Shown here: in pieces, positions 53,316 to 62,587 of the stretch | How positions within the stretch are numbered: the first letter of the stretch is position 1 | Layout of the letters: each line of letters starts with the position of its first letter | NCBI RefSeq assembly: GCF_001651855.1 | Contig: NZ_LNQC01000049.1 | Location: 1-64,000 of the forward strand | Direction: 5' to 3' | Origin: Sinorhizobium americanum | GTDB taxonomy: Bacteria > Pseudomonadota > Alphaproteobacteria > Rhizobiales > Rhizobiaceae | DNA: 64,000 bases | Notes under the pieces: generated by a model | What the model saw: only the letters and a program-made list of their open reading frames with translations | Told to the model about the DNA's origin: nothing | Database searches by the model: none | Translations under genes and position numbers: made by a program

Positions 53316-54221
53316 ATGTCAAAGCTCCGCTCCCTGCTGCCGTCGCCGCATTCCTTGTTCGTCTTCGAAGCAGCTGCCCGAAACCTGAATTTCGCAGCGG
53401 CTTCAAAGGAGTTGAACGTCACACAGCCAAGCGTTTCCCATTCGATAAAGGCTCTGGAGAAGCATTGCGGCACCGCCCTATTCGTAAGGGAGAACAGGGG
53501 CGTGCAGCTCACCGAGGCCGGGCGGGTGCTTTACGACGGCGTGCGGGCGAGCTTTACCAGGATGGAGGACAGCTTCAGGGCGATCTCCCCCGAAGCCACC
53601 CAATACCTGACGCTGGCGGCATCCACGTCAGTGGCCGCACATTGGCTTATGCCCAAGCTCTACCAGCTCCAGCACGACCACCCGAACCTGAAGATCAAGG
53701 TCGTCACCACCGACCGGGACGTGGAGCCTGACTCCGAAATCGACATGACGATCTGGATTCGGGATCGGGGATTTCAGCGGCAAAACACGTGGTTCGTTTG
53801 CGACGAGGTAGTGTTCCCGGTGTGCTCGCCTGCCTACCTTGCCGAACGCCCTCGCATAAGAACCGTCGCGGACCTGCCTGACCACCAGTTGCTCCACTCC
53901 TTCGACGCCCACCGCAAGCGGATCGGCTGGGAGGAATGGTTCGACCTCGTGGGAGCCGGATCGGTGCAAGCACCGCCCAAAATGGTGTTGAACGACTATC
54001 AGCTTGTTATGCAGGGAGCACTCTCGGGTGAGGGTATTGCTCTCGGATGGAATTTTTCAGCTCAGCTGTTGCTTCGGAACAAGCTCCTCGTGAAGCCACT
54101 GGACGTTTCCGTGCGGACGGGAGGAGCGTTTTTCCTGGTCGCCAACCAACGAAGAGCCGAACAGGAGAACCTCGACATTCTTGTTGCGTGGTTGCTCTCG
54201 CAGACTAGGGACCTACGCTGA
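53316..54221 (+). CDS. LysR-family regulator (GcvA-like), divergent from the catabolic locus
   Basis: 301 residues. N-terminal helix-turn-helix FAAASKELNVTQPSVSHSIK, then the effector domain with ADLPDHQLLHSF and GIALGW. The 133-base space to the FAD oxidoreductase gene should hold shared operators, the usual LysR arrangement. A second regulator (GlxA-type) lies at the far end of the locus, so two signals may be needed. Confidence 0.92.
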   Translation: MSKLRSLLPSPHSLFVFEAAARNLNFAAASKELNVTQPSVSHSIKALEKHCGTALFVRENRGVQLTEAGRVLYDGVRASFTRMEDSFRAISPEATQYLTLAASTSVAAHWLMPKLYQLQHDHPNLKIKVVTTDRDVEPDSEIDMTIWIRDRGFQRQNTWFVCDEVVFPVCSPAYLAERPRIRTVADLPDHQLLHSFDAHRKRIGWEEWFDLVGAGSVQAPPKMVLNDYQLVMQGALSGEGIALGWNFSAQLLLRNKLLVKPLDVSVRTGGAFFLVANQRRAEQENLDILVAWLLSQTRDLR

Positions 54222-54821
54222 AACGGCATTCGCCGAGTGGAACGCGGCCCTCGCTTTGACGCTCTCAGGTCTAGTCGTCTTTTACCTGATCGGTTTCTGC
54301 CATAACAGGCTGGTGAAGCTAGGGCTCATCCATTGTGGCTGAGCTTCGTGGTCAGCACACTCGACATTGTGCTGCATTTTGCCTGATCGTCGGCACGAAT
54401 CCTTTGGCGAAGCCGAGATGCCGCAGGCTATGCAACTGCGCGAGGGCTCCTTCACCTCTCTCCTGATCTTCGTTTGCCTCGCCGCGCTGACGCTGTCGCC
54501 GCTCTTTGGCGCTCTGGGTTGGCGTTTCCGCGGCCGTCTCGTGGAGTGTGGCGGTCGCCTGGGTGATCGCGCAGCCGGGGACGCTCACCGCGGCCGACTG
54601 ACGACGACGTCGTGAGGGCGTTGCGCTGCACGCAGTTGATGGGCGCTCCGGTACGGCAATGGTCAGCCCGACAGGGCACACGAGTTCGCTTCGCCACTTC
54701 CGCGACACATGTCGTTACAAACGTCGAGTCGGGCAGACACATCGTCGATACACACAGGCGCTCAAATGGCGGCATTGGCTTCGAAAACGAAGCTCGACCC
54801 AATAGGCGAAAGGACGATGAT
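54222..54821. other. Intergenic, possible degraded membrane-protein fragments
   Basis: 600 bases with no intact gene. Short hydrophobic frames occur (for example ALALTLSGLVVFYLIGF ending with a stop at 54340, and SLLIFVCLAALTLSPLFGAL near 54450-54510), which hint at remains of a membrane protein. Not enough is left to name it. Confidence 0.45.
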
Positions 54822-55223
54822 ATGAAAACGTCTCGGATCATGGCGGCTGCACTGCTGATCGTTGGAAGCGGATTGGCGCTGCATGCGGCCAACGCTCAAC
54901 AAGCGGGCATTCAGCGCACGGATCTCCTGCAGCACGACCTCGGTACGGCTGGCCGCGAGGCAGTCCAGGTGCGGGTCGATTTCGAACAGGAAGCAGTCTC
55001 CATCAAGCACTCTCATCCGGGTGAAGAGATTGCCTATGTCCTCGAAGGCTCGCTGGAATATCAGCTCGAGGGGAGAGCACCGGTCATCCTTCATGCCGGG
55101 GAAGCCTTGTTTATCCCGGCCGGAGTGGCGCACGTGGCGAAGAATGTCGGCAACGGCAAGGCATCGGAGCTTGCGACATACGTTGTCGAGAAAGGCACCC
55201 CGCTGGTCGTTCCGGTCAAGTGA
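54822..55223 (+). CDS. Exported single-domain cupin
   Basis: 133 residues with a signal peptide (MKTSRIMAAALLIVGSGLAL, cleavage after ANA near residue 24). The cupin motifs are KHSHPGEEIAYVLEG (His, His, Glu) and PAGVAHVAKN (His), so a bound metal is likely. It is 45 bases before the epoxide hydrolase gene, in the same direction. Such exported cupins are common beside oxidative-stress genes; the substrate is unknown. Confidence 0.85.
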   Translation: MKTSRIMAAALLIVGSGLALHAANAQQAGIQRTDLLQHDLGTAGREAVQVRVDFEQEAVSIKHSHPGEEIAYVLEGSLEYQLEGRAPVILHAGEALFIPAGVAHVAKNVGNGKASELATYVVEKGTPLVVPVK

Positions 55224-55268
55224 GCGATTGACATGGATACTGAGAACCACCTGGAAGGAAGTGCGAAG

Positions 55269-56588
55269 ATGACCGCACAGCGAGTGTCCGACGCGCCCGT
55301 GTTGTCCCGCCGGGCTCTGCTCCTGAACGGAGCTGCGGCGGCAGCCTTTACGGCTTTGCGCCCTGCAACGGCCCTCGCCCAAGCGGCTGCGTCCGCGATC
55401 TTGGACGCCGATGCCGTTCGCCCCTTCCGTGTGGATGTGCCGGCGGCAGCGCTCGTCGACCTCCGCCAGCGCCTTGCCGCCACACGCTGGCCCGACCCGG
55501 AGACGGTCGACGACCGCTCCCAGGGCGTGCAGCTTGCGAAGCTTCAATCACTCGTCAGCTACTGGGAAACGCACTACGACTGGCTTAAGGCGGAAGCGAA
55601 ACTCAACGCCCTCCCGCAGTTCCTGACGAAGATCGATGGCCTCGACATCCACTTCATCCATGTTCGCTCCCGTCATGCAGATGCATTGCCGCTCATCATG
55701 ACCCACGGCTGGCCCGGGTCGGTCTTCGAACTGCTGAAAGTCATCGGTCCGCTGACTGATCCCACGGCGCATGGAGGGGTCGCGGAGGACGCCTTCCATC
55801 TCGTGCTTCCGTCCATTCCCGGCTTCGGCTTTTCCGAGAAGCCGAAAGCTACAGGCTGGAACCCGGACCGAGTTGCCCAAGCCTGGGACGTTCTCATGAC
55901 ACGGCTTGGATATATGACCTACGTGTCCCAGGGTGGCGACTGGGGTGCGATCATCTCCGATGCCCTGGCTCGCCGGGCTCCCGAAGGTCTGCTTGGCATT
56001 CACGTCAACCGGATCGAGCGCGCAACCACGATCCCGCCAGAAATTGCCAAGGCGTTGAGAAGCGGCGATCCTGCACCGGCCGACCTCACCGCCGAGGAAC
56101 GGGCAGTTTTTGATGAGGCCAGGGAGTTCCTCAGTAAAGGTTTCGGCTATGCGGCGCTCATGGCGACGCGCCCGCAAACCATCGGTTACAGTCTGGCCGA
56201 CTCGCCGGTCGGACTGGCGGCGTGGTTCTATGACAAGCTCGCCGACTGGGTGTTCACCCGTGGCGAACCGGAACGCGCGCTGAGCCGCGACGAGATCCTC
56301 GACAACATCACGCTCTACTGGCTGACGAATACCGGGACCTCAAGCGGCCGGATTTACTGGGAGAACAGCGCCGGCACTGGCAAGTCGGCCCCGATCGCGA
56401 TCCCGGCGGCGGTGACAATCTTCCCCGGAGAAGTTTACAGGCCGCCGAAGAGCTGGGCGGGACGCGCCTACCTCAACCTGATTTACTACAACCGCGCCGA
56501 CAAGGGCGGCCATTTCGCCGCCTGGGAAGAGCCGGACCTGTTCAGCGCCGAGCTGCGGGCGGCTTTCCGGCCGATGCGTCAACTCTAA
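55269..56588 (+). CDS. Tat-exported epoxide hydrolase (EHN family)
   Basis: 439 residues. A twin-arginine-like signal (LSRRALLLNGAAAAAFTAL) is followed by the EHN lid domain (RPFRVDVPAAALVDLRQRLA) and an alpha/beta hydrolase core: oxyanion HGWPGS, nucleophile Asp in GGDWG and His in KGGHFAAWEEP. Microsomal-type epoxide hydrolases open epoxides to diols. Start at 55269 because GGAAGGAAG precedes it and the Tat motif follows; an ATG at 55233 lacks a good site. Confidence 0.88.
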   Translation: MTAQRVSDAPVLSRRALLLNGAAAAAFTALRPATALAQAAASAILDADAVRPFRVDVPAAALVDLRQRLAATRWPDPETVDDRSQGVQLAKLQSLVSYWETHYDWLKAEAKLNALPQFLTKIDGLDIHFIHVRSRHADALPLIMTHGWPGSVFELLKVIGPLTDPTAHGGVAEDAFHLVLPSIPGFGFSEKPKATGWNPDRVAQAWDVLMTRLGYMTYVSQGGDWGAIISDALARRAPEGLLGIHVNRIERATTIPPEIAKALRSGDPAPADLTAEERAVFDEAREFLSKGFGYAALMATRPQTIGYSLADSPVGLAAWFYDKLADWVFTRGEPERALSRDEILDNITLYWLTNTGTSSGRIYWENSAGTGKSAPIAIPAAVTIFPGEVYRPPKSWAGRAYLNLIYYNRADKGGHFAAWEEPDLFSAELRAAFRPMRQL

Positions 56589-56676
56589 TCGGCACGGGCG
56601 CACGAAGCGGTGAATTCCGCTACCACGGCGCTCTCATTTTGATAAGTAATGGCAGTCGAACGGTGGAGATCGCGCC

Positions 56677-57414
56677 ATGGAGCACATCGACCACATCTTG
56701 ATCGTTGATGACGATCGGGAAATCCGGGAGCTTGTGTCGAGCTACCTGAAGAAGAACGGCCTGCGCGTCACCGCCGTCGCCGACGGGCGGCAGATGCGCG
56801 CGTTCCTCGAGGCCAACACGGTCGACCTCATCATCCTCGACCTGATGATGCCAGGCGACGATGGGCTGGTTTTGAGCCGCGAGCTGCGCGTCGGTAGACA
56901 CAAGGCGACACCGATTGTCATGCTGACTGCCCGCTCCGACGAGATGGACCGCATCATCGGTCTCGAAATGGGCGCCGACGACTATCTCGCCAAGCCGTTT
57001 TCGGCACGCGAGTTGCTCGCCCGCATCAAGGCGGTCCTGCGGCGCGCGCGCATGCTGCCTCCCAACCTGCAGATCTCGGAAGCCGGCCAGCTGCTGCGTT
57101 TCGGTCAATGGAAGCTCGACACCACGGCAAGGCACCTGATCGATGCGGACGGCACGGTGATTGCGCTCAGCGGAGCCGAATACCGGCTGCTGCGCGTCTT
57201 CGTCGACCATCCCCAGCGCGTCCTCAACCGAGACCAATTGCTCAATCTGACGCAGGGACGCGACGCCGAACTCTTTGACCGCTCCATCGATCTCCTGGTC
57301 AGCCGGGTTCGCCAGCGCCTCGGCGACGATGCCCGCGAGCCGACCTACATCAAGACGGTCCGCAGCGAAGGCTATGTTTTCTCGATGCCGGTCGAAATCG
57401 TGGAACCGCGCTGA
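56677..57414 (+). CDS. OmpR-family response regulator
   Basis: 245 residues. The receiver has D10-D12 (IVDDDRE), the phosphoacceptor in IILDLMMPGDDG, Thr and Lys (MLTARS, LAKPFS), and the winged helix ends in IKTVRSEGYVFS. Its stop overlaps the kinase start by one base (TGATG). Presumably controls nearby detoxification genes; targets are not shown by the sequence. Confidence 0.93.
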   Translation: MEHIDHILIVDDDREIRELVSSYLKKNGLRVTAVADGRQMRAFLEANTVDLIILDLMMPGDDGLVLSRELRVGRHKATPIVMLTARSDEMDRIIGLEMGADDYLAKPFSARELLARIKAVLRRARMLPPNLQISEAGQLLRFGQWKLDTTARHLIDADGTVIALSGAEYRLLRVFVDHPQRVLNRDQLLNLTQGRDAELFDRSIDLLVSRVRQRLGDDAREPTYIKTVRSEGYVFSMPVEIVEPR

Positions 57415-58733
57415 TGGCGACGGCCGCCCTCAAAGGAATTCGTCTATGGCCGCGCACACTCAGGGCGCGACTGTTCATTATCCTTCTTGCCGGTCTGGCG
57501 ATCGCTCACGCCATGTCATTTGCGGTGCTGTTTTCAGAACGCTATGTCGCCGCCAGGTCGGTGATGTTCAATACGCTCGAAAACGACGTTGCGACCTCGA
57601 TCGCCATCCTCGACCGGCTGCCTGCGGCCGAACGCGCCGCCTGGCTCGATCAACTTGCTCGCGGCTCCTACCGGTTCGTTCTGGGGCCGGGCATTTCCGG
57701 CGATACTGTACTTGAGCCCAACGACGCCGAGGTCGCCGCCAAGATCCAGGCTGCAATAGGCGCGAAATACCCGACCAAGGTCGAATCGATCCCCGGACCG
57801 ACGCGCCATCTTCAGGCGCATCTTCGCTTGAGCGACGGCGAGCCACTGACGATAGACGTCACGCCAAGGGGCGTCATGCCCGTTGCCGACTGGCTGCCTT
57901 ACGTGCTCGTTGCGCAGCTTTCGCTGTTGCTATTGTGCAGCTGGTTCGCGGTGCGACAGGCGATCCGTCCTCTCGCCAATCTGGCGAGAGCCGCCGACAC
58001 GCTGGACCCGAACAGCAGCACGCCGCGCCTCGCCGAGACCGGACCGACGGAAGTGGCCTACGCGGCAACAGCCTTCAATGCGATGCGGGATCGCATCGCG
58101 CAGTATCTGGAGGAGCGCGTGCAGATCCTTGCTGCGATCTCACATGATCTGCAGACGCCGATCACCCGCATGAAGCTGCGCGCCGAAATGGCCGACGGAT
58201 CCGCCGAGCGGGACAAGCTGCTCCAGGACCTTGGCGAAGTCGAGCGCCTCGTCAAGGAAGGGGTCGCCTATGCACGCAGCGCCCACGGCAAGGAGGAGAA
58301 AGCCTCACGCATCGATCTCGCCTCGTTCATCGAGAGCCTTGCCTATGACTATCAGGATACCGGCAAGGCGGTCACGATCGGGGAATTGGCAGGCGGCGCG
58401 ATTGTGACCCGGCCTCACGCCTTGCGGCGGATCCTCACCAACCTGATCGACAATGCGCTCAAGTTCGCCGGCAGTGCGGAAATCGAGGCTCAGCGCCAGG
58501 ACGGCACCGTCTTCATCAAAGTGCTCGATCGCGGTCCCGGCATTCCGGACGACCAGTTGGAAGCAGTCCTGAAACCCTTCTTCCGCCTGGAGCAGTCGCG
58601 TAACCGCGACACCGGGGGCACGGGACTTGGCCTTGCAATCGCCCATCAGCTCGCAACCGCGATTGGTGCCACGCTCACCTTGCGCAACCGCGACGGCGGC
58701 GGTCTGCTGGCCGAAATCAGTCTCCGACAATAG
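57414..58733 (+). CDS. Sensor histidine kinase partner of the OmpR-type regulator
   Basis: 439 residues. Two membrane segments (about 17-40 and 160-180) enclose a periplasmic domain of about 120 residues. HAMP follows, then the H-box AISHDLQTPITRMK, N-box NLIDNALKFA, DRGPGIP and GTGLGLAIA. Fits the EnvZ-like class. A strong terminator follows. Confidence 0.93.
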   Translation: MATAALKGIRLWPRTLRARLFIILLAGLAIAHAMSFAVLFSERYVAARSVMFNTLENDVATSIAILDRLPAAERAAWLDQLARGSYRFVLGPGISGDTVLEPNDAEVAAKIQAAIGAKYPTKVESIPGPTRHLQAHLRLSDGEPLTIDVTPRGVMPVADWLPYVLVAQLSLLLLCSWFAVRQAIRPLANLARAADTLDPNSSTPRLAETGPTEVAYAATAFNAMRDRIAQYLEERVQILAAISHDLQTPITRMKLRAEMADGSAERDKLLQDLGEVERLVKEGVAYARSAHGKEEKASRIDLASFIESLAYDYQDTGKAVTIGELAGGAIVTRPHALRRILTNLIDNALKFAGSAEIEAQRQDGTVFIKVLDRGPGIPDDQLEAVLKPFFRLEQSRNRDTGGTGLGLAIAHQLATAIGATLTLRNRDGGGLLAEISLRQ

Positions 58734-58757
58734 GCCCTCAGCCCCTCGATAATAATA

Positions 58758-58785
58758 CATCAGGGCGGCCCCGGCCGCCCTGATG
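58758..58785. terminator. Bidirectional terminator between the kinase and VOC genes
   Basis: CATCAGGGCGGC (58758-58769) pairs perfectly with GCCGCCCTGATG (58774-58785) around a 4-base loop. It lies between convergent genes; on the minus strand it is followed by TGTATTATTAT. Confidence 0.85.
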
Positions 58786-58810
58786 TGGCATCATTCATGC
58801 AGCAGCCCAT

Positions 58811-59476
58811 TCAGGCGCGCTGCGGCTCGCCCGTCTGCTCCCGCACGATGTATTCGGCGTACCAGTTCGGCCAATCCTCGTCGCGGTGACCGAGCTGCTT
58901 CTCGTATTCGCCGTGGGCGGCCTCGGCGCGGCGGAACGCGCCCGCAAGATCGGTGGCCGAGGCGAATGTCGTGGTGCTCGCGTCGATCCGCCCGGGCAAC
59001 CGCGTGGTGACCTCCTGGAAAAGCCAGCCGTTGCCATCCGGATCGCGGAACGAGGCATAAGAGCGGTAGCTGCGGCGATCGGGATCCGCACCGCCAACCC
59101 TATGCCGCCCAAACAGATAGGGCTCGTCGTTGCCCGCCTGCACGTCGCCGGCATGAAACACTTCGCTGATATCGATGCCGCGGCGACGCAAGTCCTCGCG
59201 GGCGGCCTCTATGTCGGAAACGACGAGGTACAGGCCTTGGGCGGAGCCCGGTCGCGCGTCAGTGACATTTTTTCCGAAGATGACCGAGGCGCCGGATCCC
59301 GGCGGTGTGAACTGGATCACCCGGTAGCCGTCATCCCCGGCAAAATCAGCATCGAGGCGCCAGCCGAGGCTCGCGTAGAATGCTTTGGCGCGCTCGACAT
59401 CCGAGACGGGGACGACGATGACCTCGAGCTTCATGTCGATCGGCTGCGCTGTTTCGCTGTTGATTGCAGTGCTCAT
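58811..59476 (-). CDS. VOC-superfamily (glyoxalase/dioxygenase-like) protein
   Basis: 221 residues. One VOC module begins at MKLEVIVVPVSDVERAKAFY and includes GLYLVVSDIEAAREDL, ending with FRDPDGNGWLFQEV. The C-terminal 60 residues are helical and recall the extension in a subset of rhizobial VOC proteins. Start at MSTAINSETAQ with AAGGAG upstream. Binding or detoxification of a small electrophile is typical, but the substrate is unknown. Confidence 0.85.
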   Translation of the reverse strand: MSTAINSETAQPIDMKLEVIVVPVSDVERAKAFYASLGWRLDADFAGDDGYRVIQFTPPGSGASVIFGKNVTDARPGSAQGLYLVVSDIEAAREDLRRRGIDISEVFHAGDVQAGNDEPYLFGRHRVGGADPDRRSYRSYASFRDPDGNGWLFQEVTTRLPGRIDASTTTFASATDLAGAFRRAEAAHGEYEKQLGHRDEDWPNWYAEYIVREQTGEPQRA

Positions 59477-59574
59477 GATTTTCTCCTTGTGTTTGAGAGG
59501 CGCATCGCGCCGGTGCAAATTGGCGTGCCGCGATCTGAACGCTGCCGTGGGCTGGCGCGAAAATCGCCGGCTCT

Positions 59575-59601
59575 CCCCGACCGAAACGCGTCCGGTCGGG
59601 G
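59575..59601 (-). terminator. Terminator after the ohr gene
   Basis: CCCCGACCG (59575-59583) pairs with CGGTCGGGG (59593-59601), a 9-bp stem and 9-base loop, 14 bases past the stop in the leftward direction. The tail is poor in T. Confidence 0.6.
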
Positions 59602-59615
59602 CATCTCCTTCAGTG

Positions 59616-60032
59616 TCAGACGATGTTGATCGCGACGTCGATATTGCCGCGTGTCGCCTTGGAGTAGGGGCAGGTCTGATGCGCCCGCTCGACCAGCGCC
59701 TCTGCCGTGTCACGGTCGATGCCCGGCAGGCTCACATTGAGCCGGGCCTGCAACGAATAGGAGCCTGCGCCATGGCGAAGATCCACTTCCGCATCGACCG
59801 CCAGATCGGCCGGAAGCGTTACCTTCCGCTCGCTGGCCGCCTTTCCGATTGCTCCGATGAAGCAGGCCGACCAGCCGGCCGCAAAGAGCTGCTCCGGATT
59901 GGTCCCCTGCCCCGAACTGCCGGGTGAGGAAAGCTTGATGTCGAGGCGCCCGTCAGAACTGCGGGATGCGCCTTCACGGCCACCGGTGGTGTGCGTCTTG
60001 CCGGTGTAAAGTACCTTCTCGATCTCGGTCAT
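59616..60032 (-). CDS. Organic hydroperoxide resistance protein (Ohr/OsmC family)
   Basis: 138 residues. The two redox cysteines are in AGWSACFIGAIG and HQTCPYSKATRG, the Ohr arrangement that reduces organic hydroperoxides with lipoylated partners. LYTGKTHTTGGREG is the classic Ohr N-terminus. Start at MTEIEKV with AAGGA upstream. An OhrR repressor gene is not in the window. Confidence 0.93.
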   Translation of the reverse strand: MTEIEKVLYTGKTHTTGGREGASRSSDGRLDIKLSSPGSSGQGTNPEQLFAAGWSACFIGAIGKAASERKVTLPADLAVDAEVDLRHGAGSYSLQARLNVSLPGIDRDTAEALVERAHQTCPYSKATRGNIDVAINIV

Positions 60033-60290
60033 GGTGTCCTTCCTTCGACGGAGTTGATGACGCCGAGCCAATTTGGATTGTCCGACTGTCGAGGCACACA
60101 TGCCGCTCCGCACGTGTATGGAATGTTTCGTCGCCGGGCGGAAAAGTAAGCGAATGCCGGCAGAATGCGGAACGACACACTACGATACGAACGCGCTGTC
60201 AGAGGCGACGCGTAAGAGGGTGGAGCAATTCGCCCCTGTCGCGCGAAGGGTGCGCCACGGTTGAACGCGAGATGCATGAAGACAATACCC

Positions 60291-60327
60291 AAAGCGCGTC
60301 CGCATTCGTTGAATGCGGACGCGCTTT
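60291..60327. repeat. Perfect 17-bp palindrome, rhizobial intergenic repeat
   Basis: AAAGCGCGTCCGCATTC and its exact complement around GTT. It shares the arm AAAGCGCGTC-GCATTC with the element at 40485-40524. It sits between ohr and the next hydrolase in 357 bases that hold no gene. Confidence 0.85.
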
Positions 60328-60389
60328 GGAAGTGTACAGCGATCTCGGAGAGCCCAAAAGGATGCGGCCGGGCTGCGGGGCAAAAGTGA

Positions 60390-61436
60390 TCAGAAATGAT
60401 CGACGTCGATGATGGCCTGCGCAAAGGCTTGAGGCGCTTCCTGCGGCAGGTTGTGACCAATGCCGCCGGTGATCAGCCGATGCTCGTACGTGCCGGAAAA
60501 CTTCTTGGCGTAGGATGCGGGCTCCGGATGCGGTGCACCATTGGCATCGCCCTCCAGGGTGATGGTCGGCACGCCGATCAACGGGAATTGGGCGAGCCTT
60601 TCTTCGAGAGCATCGTATTTTTGCTCGCCGTCTGCCAGGCTGATCCGCCAACGGTAATTGTGGATCGTGATATCGACATGATCCGGGTTCTCGAAAGCGG
60701 CCGCGCTGCGGTTGAAGGTGGCGTCGTCGAATGTCCATTTCGGTGATGCGAGCTGCCAGATAAGCCTCGCGAATTCCGTTCGGTTTCGCTCGTAGCCGGC
60801 GCGCCCGCGGTCTGTGGCAAAGTAGAACTGGTACCACCAGGCATGCTCGGCGCCGGGCGGCAGTGGCATCTTGTTGGCTTCACGGCTTGCTATGAGGTAG
60901 CCGCTCACGGATACAAGGGCCTTGCACCGCTCCGGCCAGAGAGCGGCGATAATGTTGGCTGTGCGCGCGCCCCAATCGCATCCGCCGATGACCGCCCTTT
61001 CGATCCCAAGCGCGTCCATCAAGGCGATGATGTCGGCGGCGATTGCCGCCTGCTGGCCATTGCGAGGCGTCTCCGGCGCAAGAAAGCGCGTCGTCCCATA
61101 GCCGCGCAGATAGGGAATAATCACCCGGTAGCCGGCCTCCGCCAGCAAGGGCGCCACGTCGACATAGGTGTGGATGTCATAGGGCCAGCCGTGCAGAAGG
61201 ATAACCACAGGCGCATCACCAGAGCCGAGTTCGGCGTAGCCGACATCAAGAACGCCCGCAACGATCTGCTTCAGCGAGGCGAAGGATGTGTTCGTCCCTG
61301 CCGTGATCGCCGGAATGCCGGCTTCAGAGGCTGATTTTGCCGCGGCAACGCCGCTGATGCCCAATTGCGCGGCGGCGAGCGTCAACGCCGCCGCTCCCAT
61401 GAAGCGCCGCCTCTGCAGATTGATTTCCCCTGTCAT
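60390..61436 (-). CDS. Tat-exported alpha/beta hydrolase (epoxide-hydrolase-like)
   Basis: 348 residues. A Tat signal (QRRRFMGAAALTLAAAQLG) precedes an alpha/beta hydrolase with HGWPYD oxyanion motif, nucleophile Asp in GGCDWGA and His in GGIGHNLPQEAP. The Asp nucleophile indicates an epoxide hydrolase or haloalkane-dehalogenase relative rather than an esterase. A second exported Asp-nucleophile hydrolase lies at 55269-56588, without close sequence similarity. Confidence 0.88.
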   Translation of the reverse strand: MTGEINLQRRRFMGAAALTLAAAQLGISGVAAAKSASEAGIPAITAGTNTSFASLKQIVAGVLDVGYAELGSGDAPVVILLHGWPYDIHTYVDVAPLLAEAGYRVIIPYLRGYGTTRFLAPETPRNGQQAAIAADIIALMDALGIERAVIGGCDWGARTANIIAALWPERCKALVSVSGYLIASREANKMPLPPGAEHAWWYQFYFATDRGRAGYERNRTEFARLIWQLASPKWTFDDATFNRSAAAFENPDHVDITIHNYRWRISLADGEQKYDALEERLAQFPLIGVPTITLEGDANGAPHPEPASYAKKFSGTYEHRLITGGIGHNLPQEAPQAFAQAIIDVDHF

Positions 61437-61580
61437 AGATCGTCTCCGGACTGTGTGAACTACAGTCTCGGAATGCTGTTTGTATGTATCTCCGTTGTGA
61501 CTTCGCGAGACCGCGATTGAAAGCTCGTGTAGTTCACCCGAGCCAAGATACAGTGGGTTACATTTCCACGGGCGGCTGCA

Positions 61581-62525
61581 CTATGCGGACGCGCTTTCAC
61601 GCGCATTCCGCCGGATCGTTTGCGGTGGCTGCCCAAGCGTGCGAAGAAAGGCGCGGCGCATGCGATCCGGATCGGCGAAACCGACCTCCACCGCGATCAC
61701 GTCCATGGAGTGCCGGCCCTGCTCCATCATCAGCCGCGCCGCCTCGACGCGGAGATTCTCCACTGCCTTGGCGGGAGATTGTCCCGTCTCTGCCCGAAAC
61801 GCCCGGCTGAACTGGCGCGGACTCAGCCCCGCCGCATCCGCCAACTCTTCCACCGACAACACGCCGCGGAGATTCGCCTTGGCGTAGTCAATCGATTTCT
61901 GGACCCGGTCGGACTTCGGCTCGAGCTCGAGCAAGGCCGAAAATTGCGATTGGCCCCCGGCGCGCCGGTGATAGACGACAAGCTTGCGGGCGACGTTGCG
62001 CGCAACGTCCTGGCCATGGTCCTCCTCGATCATCGCAAGCGCAAGATCGATGCTCGCCGTCATTCCTGCCGACGTCCACACGCTTCCGTCAACGATGAAG
62101 ATGCGATCGTCCTCGACCTTGACCGCGGGGAAGCGCTCCTGGAGCTGGCGGGCGAAGGCCCAATGGGTGGTCGCGCGGCGTCCGTCGAGCAGACCAGCTT
62201 CGGCAAGAACGAAGGCGCCGGTGCAGGGCGCGGCCACCCGGCGCGACGTTTCAACCGCGCGGCGCGAAAATGCAATCAGCGCGGGCGTCATTGGCTCGAT
62301 CGTCGTGCCGGCGCCAAACATGACGGTCTCATAAGGCGTTTCGTCGAAGGCTTTCGTGAGGACGCCGAAGCCGGCCGACGACTTTACCTCGCCGCCCGCT
62401 TCCGAGAGCAGCTCTATCTCATATGCCGGCTCCCCCAGCGCGGAGTTCGCCATCTCGAAGGCGGTTACCGCCGCGAAGCCCATGAGCTGGAATCTTGGAA
62501 AGACGACAAAGCCGATCCTATGCAT
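61581..62525 (-). CDS. GlxA-family AraC regulator
   Basis: 314 residues. DJ-1/PfpI-like domain at the N-terminus (RIGFVVFPRFQLMGFAAVTA) with APCTGAFVLAEAGLLDGRRA, then the AraC helix-turn-helix pair (ELADAAGLSPRQFSRAFRAE). Start at MHRIGF; an ATG 9 bases upstream is possible. It lies about 60 bases after the MFS transporter gene in the same direction and may be co-transcribed with it or regulate it. Confidence 0.9.
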   Translation of the reverse strand: MHRIGFVVFPRFQLMGFAAVTAFEMANSALGEPAYEIELLSEAGGEVKSSAGFGVLTKAFDETPYETVMFGAGTTIEPMTPALIAFSRRAVETSRRVAAPCTGAFVLAEAGLLDGRRATTHWAFARQLQERFPAVKVEDDRIFIVDGSVWTSAGMTASIDLALAMIEEDHGQDVARNVARKLVVYHRRAGGQSQFSALLELEPKSDRVQKSIDYAKANLRGVLSVEELADAAGLSPRQFSRAFRAETGQSPAKAVENLRVEAARLMMEQGRHSMDVIAVEVGFADPDRMRRAFLRTLGQPPQTIRRNARESASA

Positions 62526-62587
62526 GGGCAACATCCTTGCTGGAAATATGCGAGGGTACGATATTCCCGCTGGAGACAAACCGCCAC

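Noticed and set aside
54367-54708. Open frames of 82 and 118 codons between the LysR and cupin genes
   Set aside because: They overlap on opposite strands, lack convincing starts and match no family; the hydrophobic stretches are noted only as possible debris.
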